This document shows positions 10,241 to 17,846 of a stretch of 64,000 bases of DNA, one piece after another. The notes under the pieces were generated by a model. The model saw only the letters and a program-made list of their open reading frames with translations, did no database searches and was not told the origin of the DNA. The stretch comes from Paenibacillus sp. FJAT-29882 (lineage in GTDB: Bacteria; Bacillota; Bacilli; Bacillales; DSM-1321), in NCBI RefSeq assembly GCF_001510645.1, contig NZ_LMVB01000001.1:1416436-1480435 (forward strand), given 5' to 3'. How positions within the stretch are numbered: the first letter of the stretch is position 1; each line of letters starts with the position of its first letter. Position numbers and translations under genes: made by a program.

Positions 10241-10302
10241 TGATTGAAAATGGATGATTTCAAACGATTTTGATTGAAATTTTGCGGATAATCATTTATT
10301 AT
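10241..10302 (+). promoter_or_regulatory. fru operon promoter and candidate FruR operator
   Basis: TTGAAA (10274-10279) and TATTAT (10297-10302) are 17 bp apart, a good sigma-A promoter 28 bp before the fruR start. The sequence TGATTGAAA occurs twice, 30 bp apart (10241 and 10271), and related GATTTTGA words sit beside each copy. Repeats overlapping the -35 box are a plausible operator for the DeoR-family repressor encoded by the first gene. Confidence 0.6.
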
Positions 10303-10329
10303 ACAGATATAGCAAGGGAGGTAATTGTT

Positions 10330-11082
10330 TTGTTAACAACTGAGAGGCATCAATTGATTTTAGCTTTGCTGAAAGAGCAAGGAACAATCAAGCTTCAGGA
10401 CCTTGTTGAGCAGATGAATGCTTCTGAGTCAACCATTAGACGTGATTTAGTTCAACTAGAAGAAATGAAAGCGTTAAAAAGGGTGCATGGCGGTGCTGCA
10501 TTATTCAAGCAAAAAGGACTCGAACCTTCAATAAATGAAAAAAAGCATGCAAATCATGTAGAAAAACAACAAATTGGCAAACTAGCTGCTTCCTACATCG
10601 ATAATGGAGATTGTGTTTATCTTGATGCAGGAACAACCATACTTGAAATGATCCCTTATATGAAGGAAAAGAATGTTACGGTGCTCACAAATGGACTTAT
10701 GCATCTTCCATTACTTATGGAGGCCGACATAAAAACATTTCTTGTTGGAGGAAAATTGAAAATTGCAACGAACGCGATTGTAGGTACTCAAGCCGTTCAG
10801 TTCCTTTCCGATTATCGTTTTGATAAATGCTTTTTAGGTATGAACGGAATCCATCCGGATTATGGGCTGACAACACCAGATCCCGACGAAGCACTGTTAA
10901 AAATGAGAGCGATTCAATTATCGAATAAATCGTATGTTCTTGCAGATCGTTCGAAACTATTTGAAACCACATTTGCCAGAGTTGGCTCAATTGAAGAGGT
11001 TACGATAATAACAGATGCAAATGATGAAGAAGCAGTACTTTCATTACGAAAACATTCAAATGTAAAGGTTGTGACACCATGA
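10330..11082 (+). CDS. fruR: DeoR-family fructose operon repressor
   Basis: A DNA-binding repressor of the fructose operon, likely released by fructose-1-phosphate. The N-terminal helix-turn-helix (KLQDLVEQMNASESTIRRDL) and C-terminal DeoR sensor domain (LDAGTTILEM, LVGGKL) are clear. The start is the TTG at 10330, because AAGGGAGG lies just upstream and the protein then begins MLTTERHQ like Bacillus FruR. The in-frame ATG at 10270 lies upstream of the promoter -35 box and is not used. The product is 250 residues. The stop overlaps the fruK start by four bases. Confidence 0.92.
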   Translation: MLTTERHQLILALLKEQGTIKLQDLVEQMNASESTIRRDLVQLEEMKALKRVHGGAALFKQKGLEPSINEKKHANHVEKQQIGKLAASYIDNGDCVYLDAGTTILEMIPYMKEKNVTVLTNGLMHLPLLMEADIKTFLVGGKLKIATNAIVGTQAVQFLSDYRFDKCFLGMNGIHPDYGLTTPDPDEALLKMRAIQLSNKSYVLADRSKLFETTFARVGSIEEVTIITDANDEEAVLSLRKHSNVKVVTP

Positions 11083-11999
11083 TATATACGGTAACGCTTA
11101 ACCCTTCCATCGATTATATAGTGGAAGTTGATCAGTTCAAAGTGAATCAATTAAATCGAACGAAGCGGGATACGAAATTTCCTGGTGGCAAAGGAATAAA
11201 CGTGTCACGTGTTCTAAAGAGAATTAATATGGATTCTATTGCTCTTGGGTTTTTAGGAGGGTTTACTGGTTCATTCATTCGCGATTTTTTACAGGATGAA
11301 CAAATTCAGACGGACTTTATTGAGGTGTCTGAGGATACGAGGATCAATGTTAAATTAAAAAGTGATCGTGAGACGGAAATCAATGGCTTGGGGCCGAGTA
11401 TTTCTAGATTTCAATATGAACAAATTTTGGAGAAAATCAAACTATTAAAAAATGGGGATACGATTATATTAGCTGGTAATGTAGCTCCCAATATGCCTGC
11501 AGACTTTTATGAAACGGTTGCAATGGAATGCGAACATAAAGGGATTGATGTAATTGTTGATACAAGCGGCCCTTCTTTGTTGAATGTACTGAAATATAAA
11601 CCGTTTTTAATTAAACCGAACCATCATGAACTTGGAGAGATATTTGAAACGGAGATTCATACGATCGAGGATGCTGCTACATACGGGAAGAAACTTGTTG
11701 CTTTAGGTGCGAAACATGTTATTGTTTCCATGGCTGGTAATGGTGCAGTCTTATGTACATCTGACAGAATATATACAGCGAACGTACCTAAAGGAAACGT
11801 CGTGAATTCGGTTGGAGCAGGTGATTCACTAGTAGCGGGTTTTATCGGGACGTATAAAAAAACAGAGAATCTACTTGAAGCATTTAAATTTAGTATTGCT
11901 TCGGGAAGTGCCACTGCGTTTTCAGCCGACCTTTGTCAAAAAGTCGATATCGAAAATTTAGTATCGCAGATTGAAGTTAGTGAGATTACAGGGGGATAA
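11079..11999 (+). CDS. fruK: 1-phosphofructokinase
   Basis: Phosphorylates fructose-1-phosphate to fructose-1,6-bisphosphate with ATP; cytosolic, PfkB family. The signature motifs are PGGKGINVSRVL (about 35-46) and NSVGAGDSLVAGF near residue 246, the latter holding the catalytic aspartate. The length of 306 residues is usual. The ATGA overlap with fruR indicates translational coupling. fruA follows four bases after the stop. Confidence 0.96.
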   Translation: MIYTVTLNPSIDYIVEVDQFKVNQLNRTKRDTKFPGGKGINVSRVLKRINMDSIALGFLGGFTGSFIRDFLQDEQIQTDFIEVSEDTRINVKLKSDRETEINGLGPSISRFQYEQILEKIKLLKNGDTIILAGNVAPNMPADFYETVAMECEHKGIDVIVDTSGPSLLNVLKYKPFLIKPNHHELGEIFETEIHTIEDAATYGKKLVALGAKHVIVSMAGNGAVLCTSDRIYTANVPKGNVVNSVGAGDSLVAGFIGTYKKTENLLEAFKFSIASGSATAFSADLCQKVDIENLVSQIEVSEITGG

Positions 12000-12003
12000 A
12001 AGG

Positions 12004-13875
12004 ATGAAAATCACCGATTTATTAAAGAGAGAAACAGTGATCATAGATTTTAAAGCAACGACTAAGCAAGATGCCATTGATGAATTGGTTGAGAAATTAT
12101 CAGGTGCAGATCGTTTGAATGATAAAGAAGCATATAAAAAAGCCATTTTAGCACGTGAAGCACAAAGCACGACAGGGATAGGCGAAGGAATCGCGATCCC
12201 GCATGCAAAAACAGCTGCAGTAAAAACGCCTAGCATTGCGTTTGCACGATCCACGCAAGGTGTAGATTATGAATCTCTTGATGGTCAGCCGGCACATTTG
12301 CTCTTTATGATCGCTGCAAGTGAAGGTGCGAACAATGCTCATCTAGAAACTTTATCAAGATTATCTTCTTTATTGATGGATGCTAGCTTCCGGGATCAAT
12401 TGTTAGCTGCGCAATCAGAATCAGAAATCATTTTATTAATCGACAAAAAAGAACAAGAAAATGCAGAGGAAGAAGAATCAGAAAAAAATGAACCTGTATC
12501 TTCTACTGGAAATAAAAAAATCTTGGCTGTTACCGCTTGTCCAACAGGTATCGCACACACATATATGGCTGCTGATGCGCTTAAAGCAAAAGCGAAAGAA
12601 ATGGGTGTTGATATTAAAGTTGAAACGAATGGTTCGACAGGGATTAAAAATGGCTTAACTGCTACAGAAATTGAAGAAGCGGACGGGATTATTGTTGCGG
12701 CGGATAAACAAGTTGAAATGAATCGATTCGCTGGGAAAAAAGTCGTGATCGTCCCTGTTGCACAAGGGGTGCGAAAACCGGAAGAATTGATTACGCGAGC
12801 AATAAAGGGTGATGCCCCTGTTTATAAAGGTGATGCCAGCAAAGCAGAAAGCAAGGAAAAAGGCGGAAATGGTATTTATAAACATTTAATGAGTGGTGTA
12901 AGTAACATGCTTCCATTCGTCGTTGGTGGCGGTATTCTGATTGCACTATCCTTTATGTTTGGCATTCATGCAAATGACCCTGCTGATCCAAGCTATAATC
13001 CGATTGCTAAGGCTTTAAATGATATTGGTGGTGGCGGAGCTTTCTTCTTCCTAGTACCAATCCTTGCAGGGTTCATCGCGAGCAGTATTGCTGATCGACC
13101 AGGATTTGCCCCTGGTATTGTAGGTGGTTACTTAGCGGCACAAGCAGACGCTGGCTTCCTTGGCGGCTTGATTGCCGGATTCCTTGCCGGTTATGTAGTA
13201 TTAGGCTTGAAAAAACTATTTAATAAGCTCCCTGCAACATTGGAAGGGATTAAACCTGTTTTACTTTACCCGGTATTTGGTATTTTAATTACCGGACTTA
13301 TTATGATGTTTGTTGTAAACGGACCCGTTTCAGCGATTAATAGCGGTCTTACGAATTGGCTACAAAGCTTGTCAGGTACGAATGCAGTTTTACTTGGTAT
13401 ATTGCTAGGCGGGATGATGGCTGTTGATATGGGCGGCCCTATCAATAAAGCTGCCTTTACATTTGGTATAGCAGCAATCGAAGCTTCAAGCTTTGGACCG
13501 CATGCAGCAGTTATGGCGGGCGGTATGGTTCCGCCACTCGGAATTGCCCTTGCGACCATCATGTTTAAGCATAAATTCTCCGATACAGAAAAGAAATCAG
13601 GATTTACGAATATTTTTATGGGAGCATCCTTCATTACAGAAGGTGCCATTCCATTCGCAGCAGCTGATCCAATACGTGTGATCATTAGTAGTGTAATAGG
13701 TGCAGCAACAGCTGGTGGTTTATCTATGTTATTTAACGTAACTTTGCCAGCGCCACATGGTGGAATTTTTGTTATTCCCCTTGTCAATCACCCATTCCTC
13801 TATATTTTAGCGATCTTAATCGGTACATTAATCACTGGGATTATTCTTGGGCTTTGGAAAAAGAAAGCGGTATAA
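12004..13875 (+). CDS. fruA: fructose-specific PTS transporter, EIIABC
   Basis: A membrane permease of the phosphotransferase system that imports fructose as fructose-1-phosphate for FruK. Domain order is EIIA (1-150, phosphorylated His67 in AIPHAK), an acidic linker, EIIB (about 172-270, Cys179 in TACPTGIAHTYMA) and EIIC from about 290 with many membrane helices and the conserved GGPINKAAF. The ATG at 12004 follows GGGGGATAAAAGG; an in-frame upstream ATG lies inside fruK and is rejected. The product is 623 residues. Confidence 0.96.
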   Translation: MKITDLLKRETVIIDFKATTKQDAIDELVEKLSGADRLNDKEAYKKAILAREAQSTTGIGEGIAIPHAKTAAVKTPSIAFARSTQGVDYESLDGQPAHLLFMIAASEGANNAHLETLSRLSSLLMDASFRDQLLAAQSESEIILLIDKKEQENAEEEESEKNEPVSSTGNKKILAVTACPTGIAHTYMAADALKAKAKEMGVDIKVETNGSTGIKNGLTATEIEEADGIIVAADKQVEMNRFAGKKVVIVPVAQGVRKPEELITRAIKGDAPVYKGDASKAESKEKGGNGIYKHLMSGVSNMLPFVVGGGILIALSFMFGIHANDPADPSYNPIAKALNDIGGGGAFFFLVPILAGFIASSIADRPGFAPGIVGGYLAAQADAGFLGGLIAGFLAGYVVLGLKKLFNKLPATLEGIKPVLLYPVFGILITGLIMMFVVNGPVSAINSGLTNWLQSLSGTNAVLLGILLGGMMAVDMGGPINKAAFTFGIAAIEASSFGPHAAVMAGGMVPPLGIALATIMFKHKFSDTEKKSGFTNIFMGASFITEGAIPFAAADPIRVIISSVIGAATAGGLSMLFNVTLPAPHGGIFVIPLVNHPFLYILAILIGTLITGIILGLWKKKAV

Positions 13876-13884
13876 CAAATTTTG

Positions 13885-13934
13885 AAAAGATGATCAATGG
13901 AGCTCATTTAAGCCCTTCATTGGTCATCTTTTTG
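13885..13934 (+). terminator. fru operon terminator
   Basis: AAAAGATGATCAATG pairs with CATTGGTCATCTTTTT with one wobble and ends in Ts, just after fruA. Confidence 0.85.
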
Positions 13935-14324
13935 TATGGAAATCAAAAAAATTCTTAAAAGAACGAGATGAGCCACTATTAGTGATATGGTAAGAATGAA
14001 TGAACGAGCAAAAAGCCGCTTGAATAATTCTTTCACGAGGAGGTTATAAGTGATGAATGCAATGTTTTTTATCTAATAAATACCATAAGATGAAATCAAT
14101 TCTAATGTAAGTTCATGCATAGCTTCCATGTTATTCAATGGCTAAATTATGTAAAGTAAAAAGAATTTGCGTATAAACACTGATACAATGCGTGTATACG
14201 CATTATTATGAAGCAATCAATAAAATTACTATTCTTTTCCTCAATTTCCTTGGGAAAAATTGAACACTGAAAAACGCTTGAATGCTTGTTATCCTTGTGA
14301 AGTGCTTAACAAGGAGGTTACAGG
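13935..14324. other. intergenic region with a repeated leader-like segment
   Basis: No gene of useful length is seen. Near 14010-14065 the sequence CGCTTGAAT, then AGGAGGTTA and a GTGATGAAT start resembles the leader of the next gene (CGCTTGAAT at 14275, AGGAGGTTACAGG and ATGAAA at 14325). The first copy opens only a 7-codon frame ending TTTTTTATCTAA. It may be a decayed duplication of the 5' end of the downstream gene, or chance. Confidence 0.3.
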
Positions 14325-14921
14325 ATGAAACTTTTAAGTATCGTGATATGTATCATCACTTTTTGTATAATTTCTATTGGGTATAATTTACCTGTAAATA
14401 CATCGAAGGTATATGCTGCACAGAAACAGCATCTTACAAAACAAGGGGAAACGATTTGGGATATCGCAAAGCAATATGGTGTGCCAATTCAACAGTTAAA
14501 GGAAGTTAATGATAATGATAATAATGTCGTGATTCCTGGTGAAACATTTATCATACCTACAAGTATTAGTGACAGTGATAAAGAGCTGTTAAGCAGATTG
14601 GTTCATGCTGAGGCGAAAGGTGAACCATATGACGGCAAGGTTGCAGTTGCAGCTGTTGTTTTGAATCGCGTTCATGATCATGCTTTTCCGGATACAATTT
14701 CTGAAGTCATTTATCAGGACAACCAATTTTCACCGGTAGATGACGGTAGTATCAAAGAACCTGCTGATGAAGATTCGAAAAAAGCTGTTAATGAAGCACT
14801 CGCCATTCAAGGTTATACGTTTGATCAATTATATTTTTATAATCCGAGTATATCAAGCAGTAAATGGATGAGAACGCTAAACGTGACGAAAATAATCGGT
14901 GCACATCATTTTGCCATTTAA
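14325..14921 (+). CDS. LysM and SleB-type cell wall hydrolase
   Basis: A secreted cell-wall lytic enzyme related to the germination amidase/transglycosylase SleB and to Bacillus YkvT. A signal peptide spans about residues 1-31. One LysM peptidoglycan-binding repeat follows (36-78). The Hydrolase_2 domain runs from about 86 to the end, with Glu96 in LVHAEAKGEP as the probable catalytic residue and VAAVVLNRV behind it. The 198-residue length suits LysM plus SleB. AAGGAGG precedes the ATG. A terminator follows; the gene is monocistronic. Whether it acts in germination or growth cannot be told. Confidence 0.88.
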   Translation: MKLLSIVICIITFCIISIGYNLPVNTSKVYAAQKQHLTKQGETIWDIAKQYGVPIQQLKEVNDNDNNVVIPGETFIIPTSISDSDKELLSRLVHAEAKGEPYDGKVAVAAVVLNRVHDHAFPDTISEVIYQDNQFSPVDDGSIKEPADEDSKKAVNEALAIQGYTFDQLYFYNPSISSSKWMRTLNVTKIIGAHHFAI

Positions 14922-14930
14922 AACATATTA

Positions 14931-14967
14931 AGGGATGAAGAAGGTATACGCTTCTTCATCCCTTTTT
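14931..14967 (+). terminator. terminator of the SleB-like gene
   Basis: AGGGATGAAGAA and TTCTTCATCCCTTTTT form a perfect stem with a T-tail. Confidence 0.92.
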
Positions 14968-15072
14968 CTTTAATACAGCAAAGAAGTGGAGTATACTAAA
15001 TGAAATGAATCATAAAAGGCTGAAATTCCTGAAATAAGGAAGAAGAATGGCCGGAAATTTGGAGCTGAGTGA

Positions 15073-15726
15073 ATGGCAAATACTCATGTTTATACTAAGA
15101 AAGAAGAAGTTGCCAATGCAATCACGCACGGTATCGGTGTAGTGCTTAGTATCGCAGCTTTAGTATTTTTAATTATTTTTTCAGTGCAGCAAGGAAATGC
15201 CTGGCATGTGGCAGCTGCTACAATTTATGGAGTTTCGATGCTCACCTTGTTCGTAGCATCAACTTTGGTGCATAGCTTTCCAGAAGGAAAAGCGAAAGAT
15301 GTTTTTGAGATTTTTGATCACTCAGCAATCTATTTTTTCATTGCCGGTACATATACGCCGATTATGCTTATTGCGGTTCATGGTACGCTAGGTTGGACTC
15401 TCCTTAGTATCGTCTGGGTAGTTGCTATAGTAGGGACTGTTTTTAAAGCATTCTTTGTGAAAAAGTTTCTATTTCTCTCGACCCTTTTGTATATTGCAAT
15501 GGGGTGGATGATTGTCATAGCATGGGGACCAATATCCGCAAACTTGCCGGCAACGGGTGTCCAATTATTAATGATAGGTGGCTTACTTTACACAGTTGGA
15601 GCCATATTCTATGTGTGGCGTGGGTTTCCATTTCATCATGCAGTATGGCATTTATTTGTATTAGGCGGATCTGCTACACACTTTTTTGCTGTATTACTGT
15701 ATATAATCCCGATTCAGTTATTATAA
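15073..15726 (+). CDS. hemolysin III family membrane protein
   Basis: A seven-helix membrane protein of the HlyIII/YqfA family, related to the PAQR receptors. The family's metal-site residues are present: STLVHSFP near residue 73, FDHSAIYFFIAGTYTP near 90, and two histidines in FHHAVWHL plus ATHFF near the C-terminus. It is 217 residues, the normal length. The ATG is preceded by GGAGCTGA. Despite the name, cytolysis is not established for most members; a role in membrane-fluidity or lipid homeostasis is often suggested. Confidence 0.9.
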   Translation: MANTHVYTKKEEVANAITHGIGVVLSIAALVFLIIFSVQQGNAWHVAAATIYGVSMLTLFVASTLVHSFPEGKAKDVFEIFDHSAIYFFIAGTYTPIMLIAVHGTLGWTLLSIVWVVAIVGTVFKAFFVKKFLFLSTLLYIAMGWMIVIAWGPISANLPATGVQLLMIGGLLYTVGAIFYVWRGFPFHHAVWHLFVLGGSATHFFAVLLYIIPIQLL

Positions 15727-15811
15727 CGGGACAAATTGATTAAAAAAGGAACGTTCATTCAAGGCTCTATTCTTGTTGATTTTTAACTAATGCGATATTG
15801 AATTAAAAAAC

Positions 15812-15848
15812 AAAAAACCACCAAATATGAATAATTTGGTGGTTTTAG
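15812..15848 (+). terminator. terminator of the hemolysin III-type gene
   Basis: AAAACCACCAAAT pairs perfectly with ATTTGGTGGTTTT. It lies between the hlyIII-like gene and the following lipoprotein gene. Confidence 0.85.
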
Positions 15849-15927
15849 TTGAAGATTACTTGTGCAAGGTTTAAATTTCTTTATTCGGGAAATAGATAAA
15901 CTAATAAGTACAAGGAGGTATCGTTTT

Positions 15928-16416
15928 GTGAAAAAGTCATTACAAGTATTATTTGTCTCATTTGCAGCCTTAATTTTGTTAGCTGCTTGTGGAAACAAAA
16001 ACGAGGTTGATAATCCGCCAGCGGAAGAAAAGGCCGGACAAACAAATAGCGGGAATGCTAATGTAGAGCAGGATCAAATTCAGAACACAGAATTAGCTTC
16101 TAAAGGTAAATTTAAGGAATTTGAACTTGGCGTGGAGTATGCGGGCGATAAAGAGTATAGTGTTGATTATGATACATTAGGTGATATGGAAGCATCTATT
16201 GAAGATGAAATCAATGGCGAGCATATTTATGGTGATGATGCGATGAGTCAATTAAACACTAAATTTGAGCAACTAACCTTTACAAAAGATACTTCAGATA
16301 ATGAAGTCATTAAAGAAGTACTGCAAGTGTTTAACCTTGATGAAAATTATCAGGAATTTGAATTAGATGTTCATTTTGATGATGGTACAAAAAAAGAATA
16401 TAAGAATAAAAAATAA
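15928..16416 (+). CDS. YusW-like lipoprotein
   Basis: A secreted lipoprotein anchored to the outer face of the membrane. The start is the GTG at 15928, preceded by AAGGAGG, giving a signal peptide that ends in the lipobox LLAAC, Cys21. A low-complexity linker is followed by a domain of about 90 residues (FELGVEYAGDKEYSVDYD, then ELDVHFDDGTKKEYKNKK at the end) resembling the YusW family of Bacillus, of unknown function. The product is 162 residues. The frame extends upstream through a terminator, which supports the GTG start. A terminator follows. Confidence 0.75.
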   Translation: MKKSLQVLFVSFAALILLAACGNKNEVDNPPAEEKAGQTNSGNANVEQDQIQNTELASKGKFKEFELGVEYAGDKEYSVDYDTLGDMEASIEDEINGEHIYGDDAMSQLNTKFEQLTFTKDTSDNEVIKEVLQVFNLDENYQEFELDVHFDDGTKKEYKNKK

Positions 16417-16418
16417 AC

Positions 16419-16450
16419 AAAAAGGAACAGCGGTGCTGTTCCTTTTTGTT
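16419..16450. terminator. bidirectional terminator between the lipoprotein gene and bioY
   Basis: AAAAGGAACAGC pairs with GCTGTTCCTTTT and has A-rich and T-rich flanks, so it can end transcription of the converging lipoprotein and bioY genes. Confidence 0.88.
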
Positions 16451-16462
16451 GTTGGTTTATGA

Positions 16463-17029
16463 TTAAGCCACAGTGCTCTTAGGAAGTACTTTGGCTGTCT
16501 CTAACCTAGAGCGAAGAAGAATGCCTAACCAGCCAGCAAGGATTGCTTTTGCAATGCCGACAAGGATGAAAGGGAGAAAACCCCCAACAAATGCAGCTGT
16601 CCAAGACATTGATGCTGCAATCTTAAGCCAGGCTGTACCGATTAGTAATGGAAAGAACATGGAAATGATGTTCGCGATGATTGCATGAAACACAGTGTAC
16701 TTCGTTTTTTCAAGATAAAAGCCAATGAAAAAAGCAGCTGGAATAAAGCCGATTAAATAACCACCAGTAGGTCCAACAATTCGTGAGATTCCACTTGTCA
16801 TTTCTGCAAACACAGGGATTCCGACTGCACCAATTAATAAGTAAAGAAGTACAGAATACGTTCCTCTTTTTGCGCCTAATATTGTTGCAGCTAAGCCAAC
16901 TGCTAATGTTTGCCCTGTAAATGGAACAGGTGGAATTGGAATCATGACTTGTGACAGGATTCCAATGATTGCTGCAAATAAAGCAATAATAATAAGATTG
17001 ACTAGCCGAGTTTGACTTCTAGTTTGCAA
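16463..17029 (-). CDS. bioY: biotin transporter BioY
   Basis: The substrate-binding membrane component of the ECF-type biotin transporter. About six hydrophobic helices are visible. Family motifs include PPVPFTGQTLAVGLAA and GPTGGYLIGF, then a helix-rich C-terminus. I chose the TTG at 17029 as start because AAAGGAG ends eight bases before it; the in-frame GTG at 17038 lies within that ribosome binding site. The product is then 188 residues, normal for BioY. A BirA operator sits directly upstream, so it is biotin-repressed. No ECF ATPase genes lie nearby. Confidence 0.93.
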   Translation of the reverse strand: MQTRSQTRLVNLIIIALFAAIIGILSQVMIPIPPVPFTGQTLAVGLAATILGAKRGTYSVLLYLLIGAVGIPVFAEMTSGISRIVGPTGGYLIGFIPAAFFIGFYLEKTKYTVFHAIIANIISMFFPLLIGTAWLKIAASMSWTAAFVGGFLPFILVGIAKAILAGWLGILLRSRLETAKVLPKSTVA

Positions 17030-17043
17030 GATTTCCACTCCTT

Positions 17044-17074
17044 TTGTTAACTGTGAAAATAATTTAGTTTACAA
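17044..17074 (-). promoter_or_regulatory. BirA operator of bioY
   Basis: TTGTTAAC and GTTTACAA are separated by exactly 15 bp. This matches the bipartite BirA site of Bacillales (TTGTTAAC-N14/15-GTTAACAA) with one mismatch. It lies between the -10 box and the start codon of bioY, where bound BirA would block transcription when biotin is plentiful. Confidence 0.85.
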
Positions 17075-17078
17075 TTCA

Positions 17079-17107
17079 ATTTTAATCTTGATGATGTTGA
17101 CTGTCAA
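17079..17107 (-). promoter_or_regulatory. bioY promoter
   Basis: On the minus strand TTGACA and TAAAAT are separated by 17 bp, directly upstream of the BirA operator. Confidence 0.75.
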
Positions 17108-17177
17108 TCTATTATTTTTTAACTTTTTAGAAATAGTGTGAAAACAAGAATAATTCTAAAGACTTTTTGTAAAAAAA

Positions 17178-17205
17178 CGAAACCTAAGCAAAACAAAATC
17201 GTATA
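17178..17205 (+). promoter_or_regulatory. sigma-W-like ECF promoter of yuaF-floT
   Basis: CGAAAC and CGTATA are separated by 16 bp, matching the sigma-W consensus TGAAAC-N16-CGTA except for the first base. In Bacillus subtilis the yuaF-floT-yuaI operon is transcribed by sigma-W, so sequence and context agree. Confidence 0.8.
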
Positions 17206-17302
17206 GTAGGTAAGCAACAAAAAGGAAAGAGAGGAGTGCTTACCAGTCATGTAAATGAGATGTATGACCAGAGTTAAAATTTGAGATAAAAGGATGAGGA
17301 CG

Positions 17303-17833
17303 ATGGAGTTGTTTGGATTACCACTTGAAACAATTTACTTATATACCTTAATTATTTCTGGTGCATTGACTTTTATTTTTATTTTATTCAATGATATCCT
17401 TTCCGGAATGGAAGCTCCCGATTACTTAAATCCGGTATTAATCCTCGCTTTTCTCACCGTTTTCGGTGCATCAGGTTATCTATTTGAAAAGGTAACGAAC
17501 TTGCATAGTGGTTTATCTGCAGTCATATCTGGATGCATTGCGCTCCTGATTGTCAGCTTGTTGAATATTTTCATTCTTATACCATTATCAACTGCAGAAG
17601 AATCATTATCCATTTCTGAATCGGATTTGAAAGGAAGAACCGGAAAAGTGCTAACATCCGTTCCAGTGGATGGTTTTGGGGAAGTGCTAATTGAAAGTGC
17701 GAGCGGCTCGATTGCTAAGCCTGCAGTAAGCTTTAATAATGAAGCAATACCAGAGGCATCGATCGTATTAGTGATTGAAGTGAAAAATGGCGTATTACAT
17801 GTTTTACCACATCAACAGATAGAAATTGGATAG
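17303..17833 (+). CDS. yuaF: NfeD-type membrane protein YuaF
   Basis: A membrane partner of flotillin. Hydrophobic helices are at about 10-30, 45-62 and 70-95; an OB-fold-like cytoplasmic domain follows (GRTGKVLTSVPVDGFGEVLI). NfeD proteins sit beside SPFH proteins in many genomes and act in membrane-domain organisation. I prefer the ATG at 17303, which has AAAAGGATGAGG just upstream, over the in-frame ATG at 17294 inside that site; this gives 176 residues. floT begins 13 bases after the stop, under the same sigma-W-like promoter. Confidence 0.85.
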   Translation: MELFGLPLETIYLYTLIISGALTFIFILFNDILSGMEAPDYLNPVLILAFLTVFGASGYLFEKVTNLHSGLSAVISGCIALLIVSLLNIFILIPLSTAEESLSISESDLKGRTGKVLTSVPVDGFGEVLIESASGSIAKPAVSFNNEAIPEASIVLVIEVKNGVLHVLPHQQIEIG

Positions 17834-17846
17834 GGGGATATTTTAG

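Noticed and set aside
10270..10329. Upstream ATG of fruR giving a 270-residue protein
   Set aside because: It lies upstream of the -35 box of the promoter and has no ribosome binding site; the TTG at 10330 fits the family N-terminus.
13266..13787. 173-codon minus-strand frame inside fruA
   Set aside because: It is a shadow of the EIIC coding sequence, with no ribosome binding site and no recognisable protein content.
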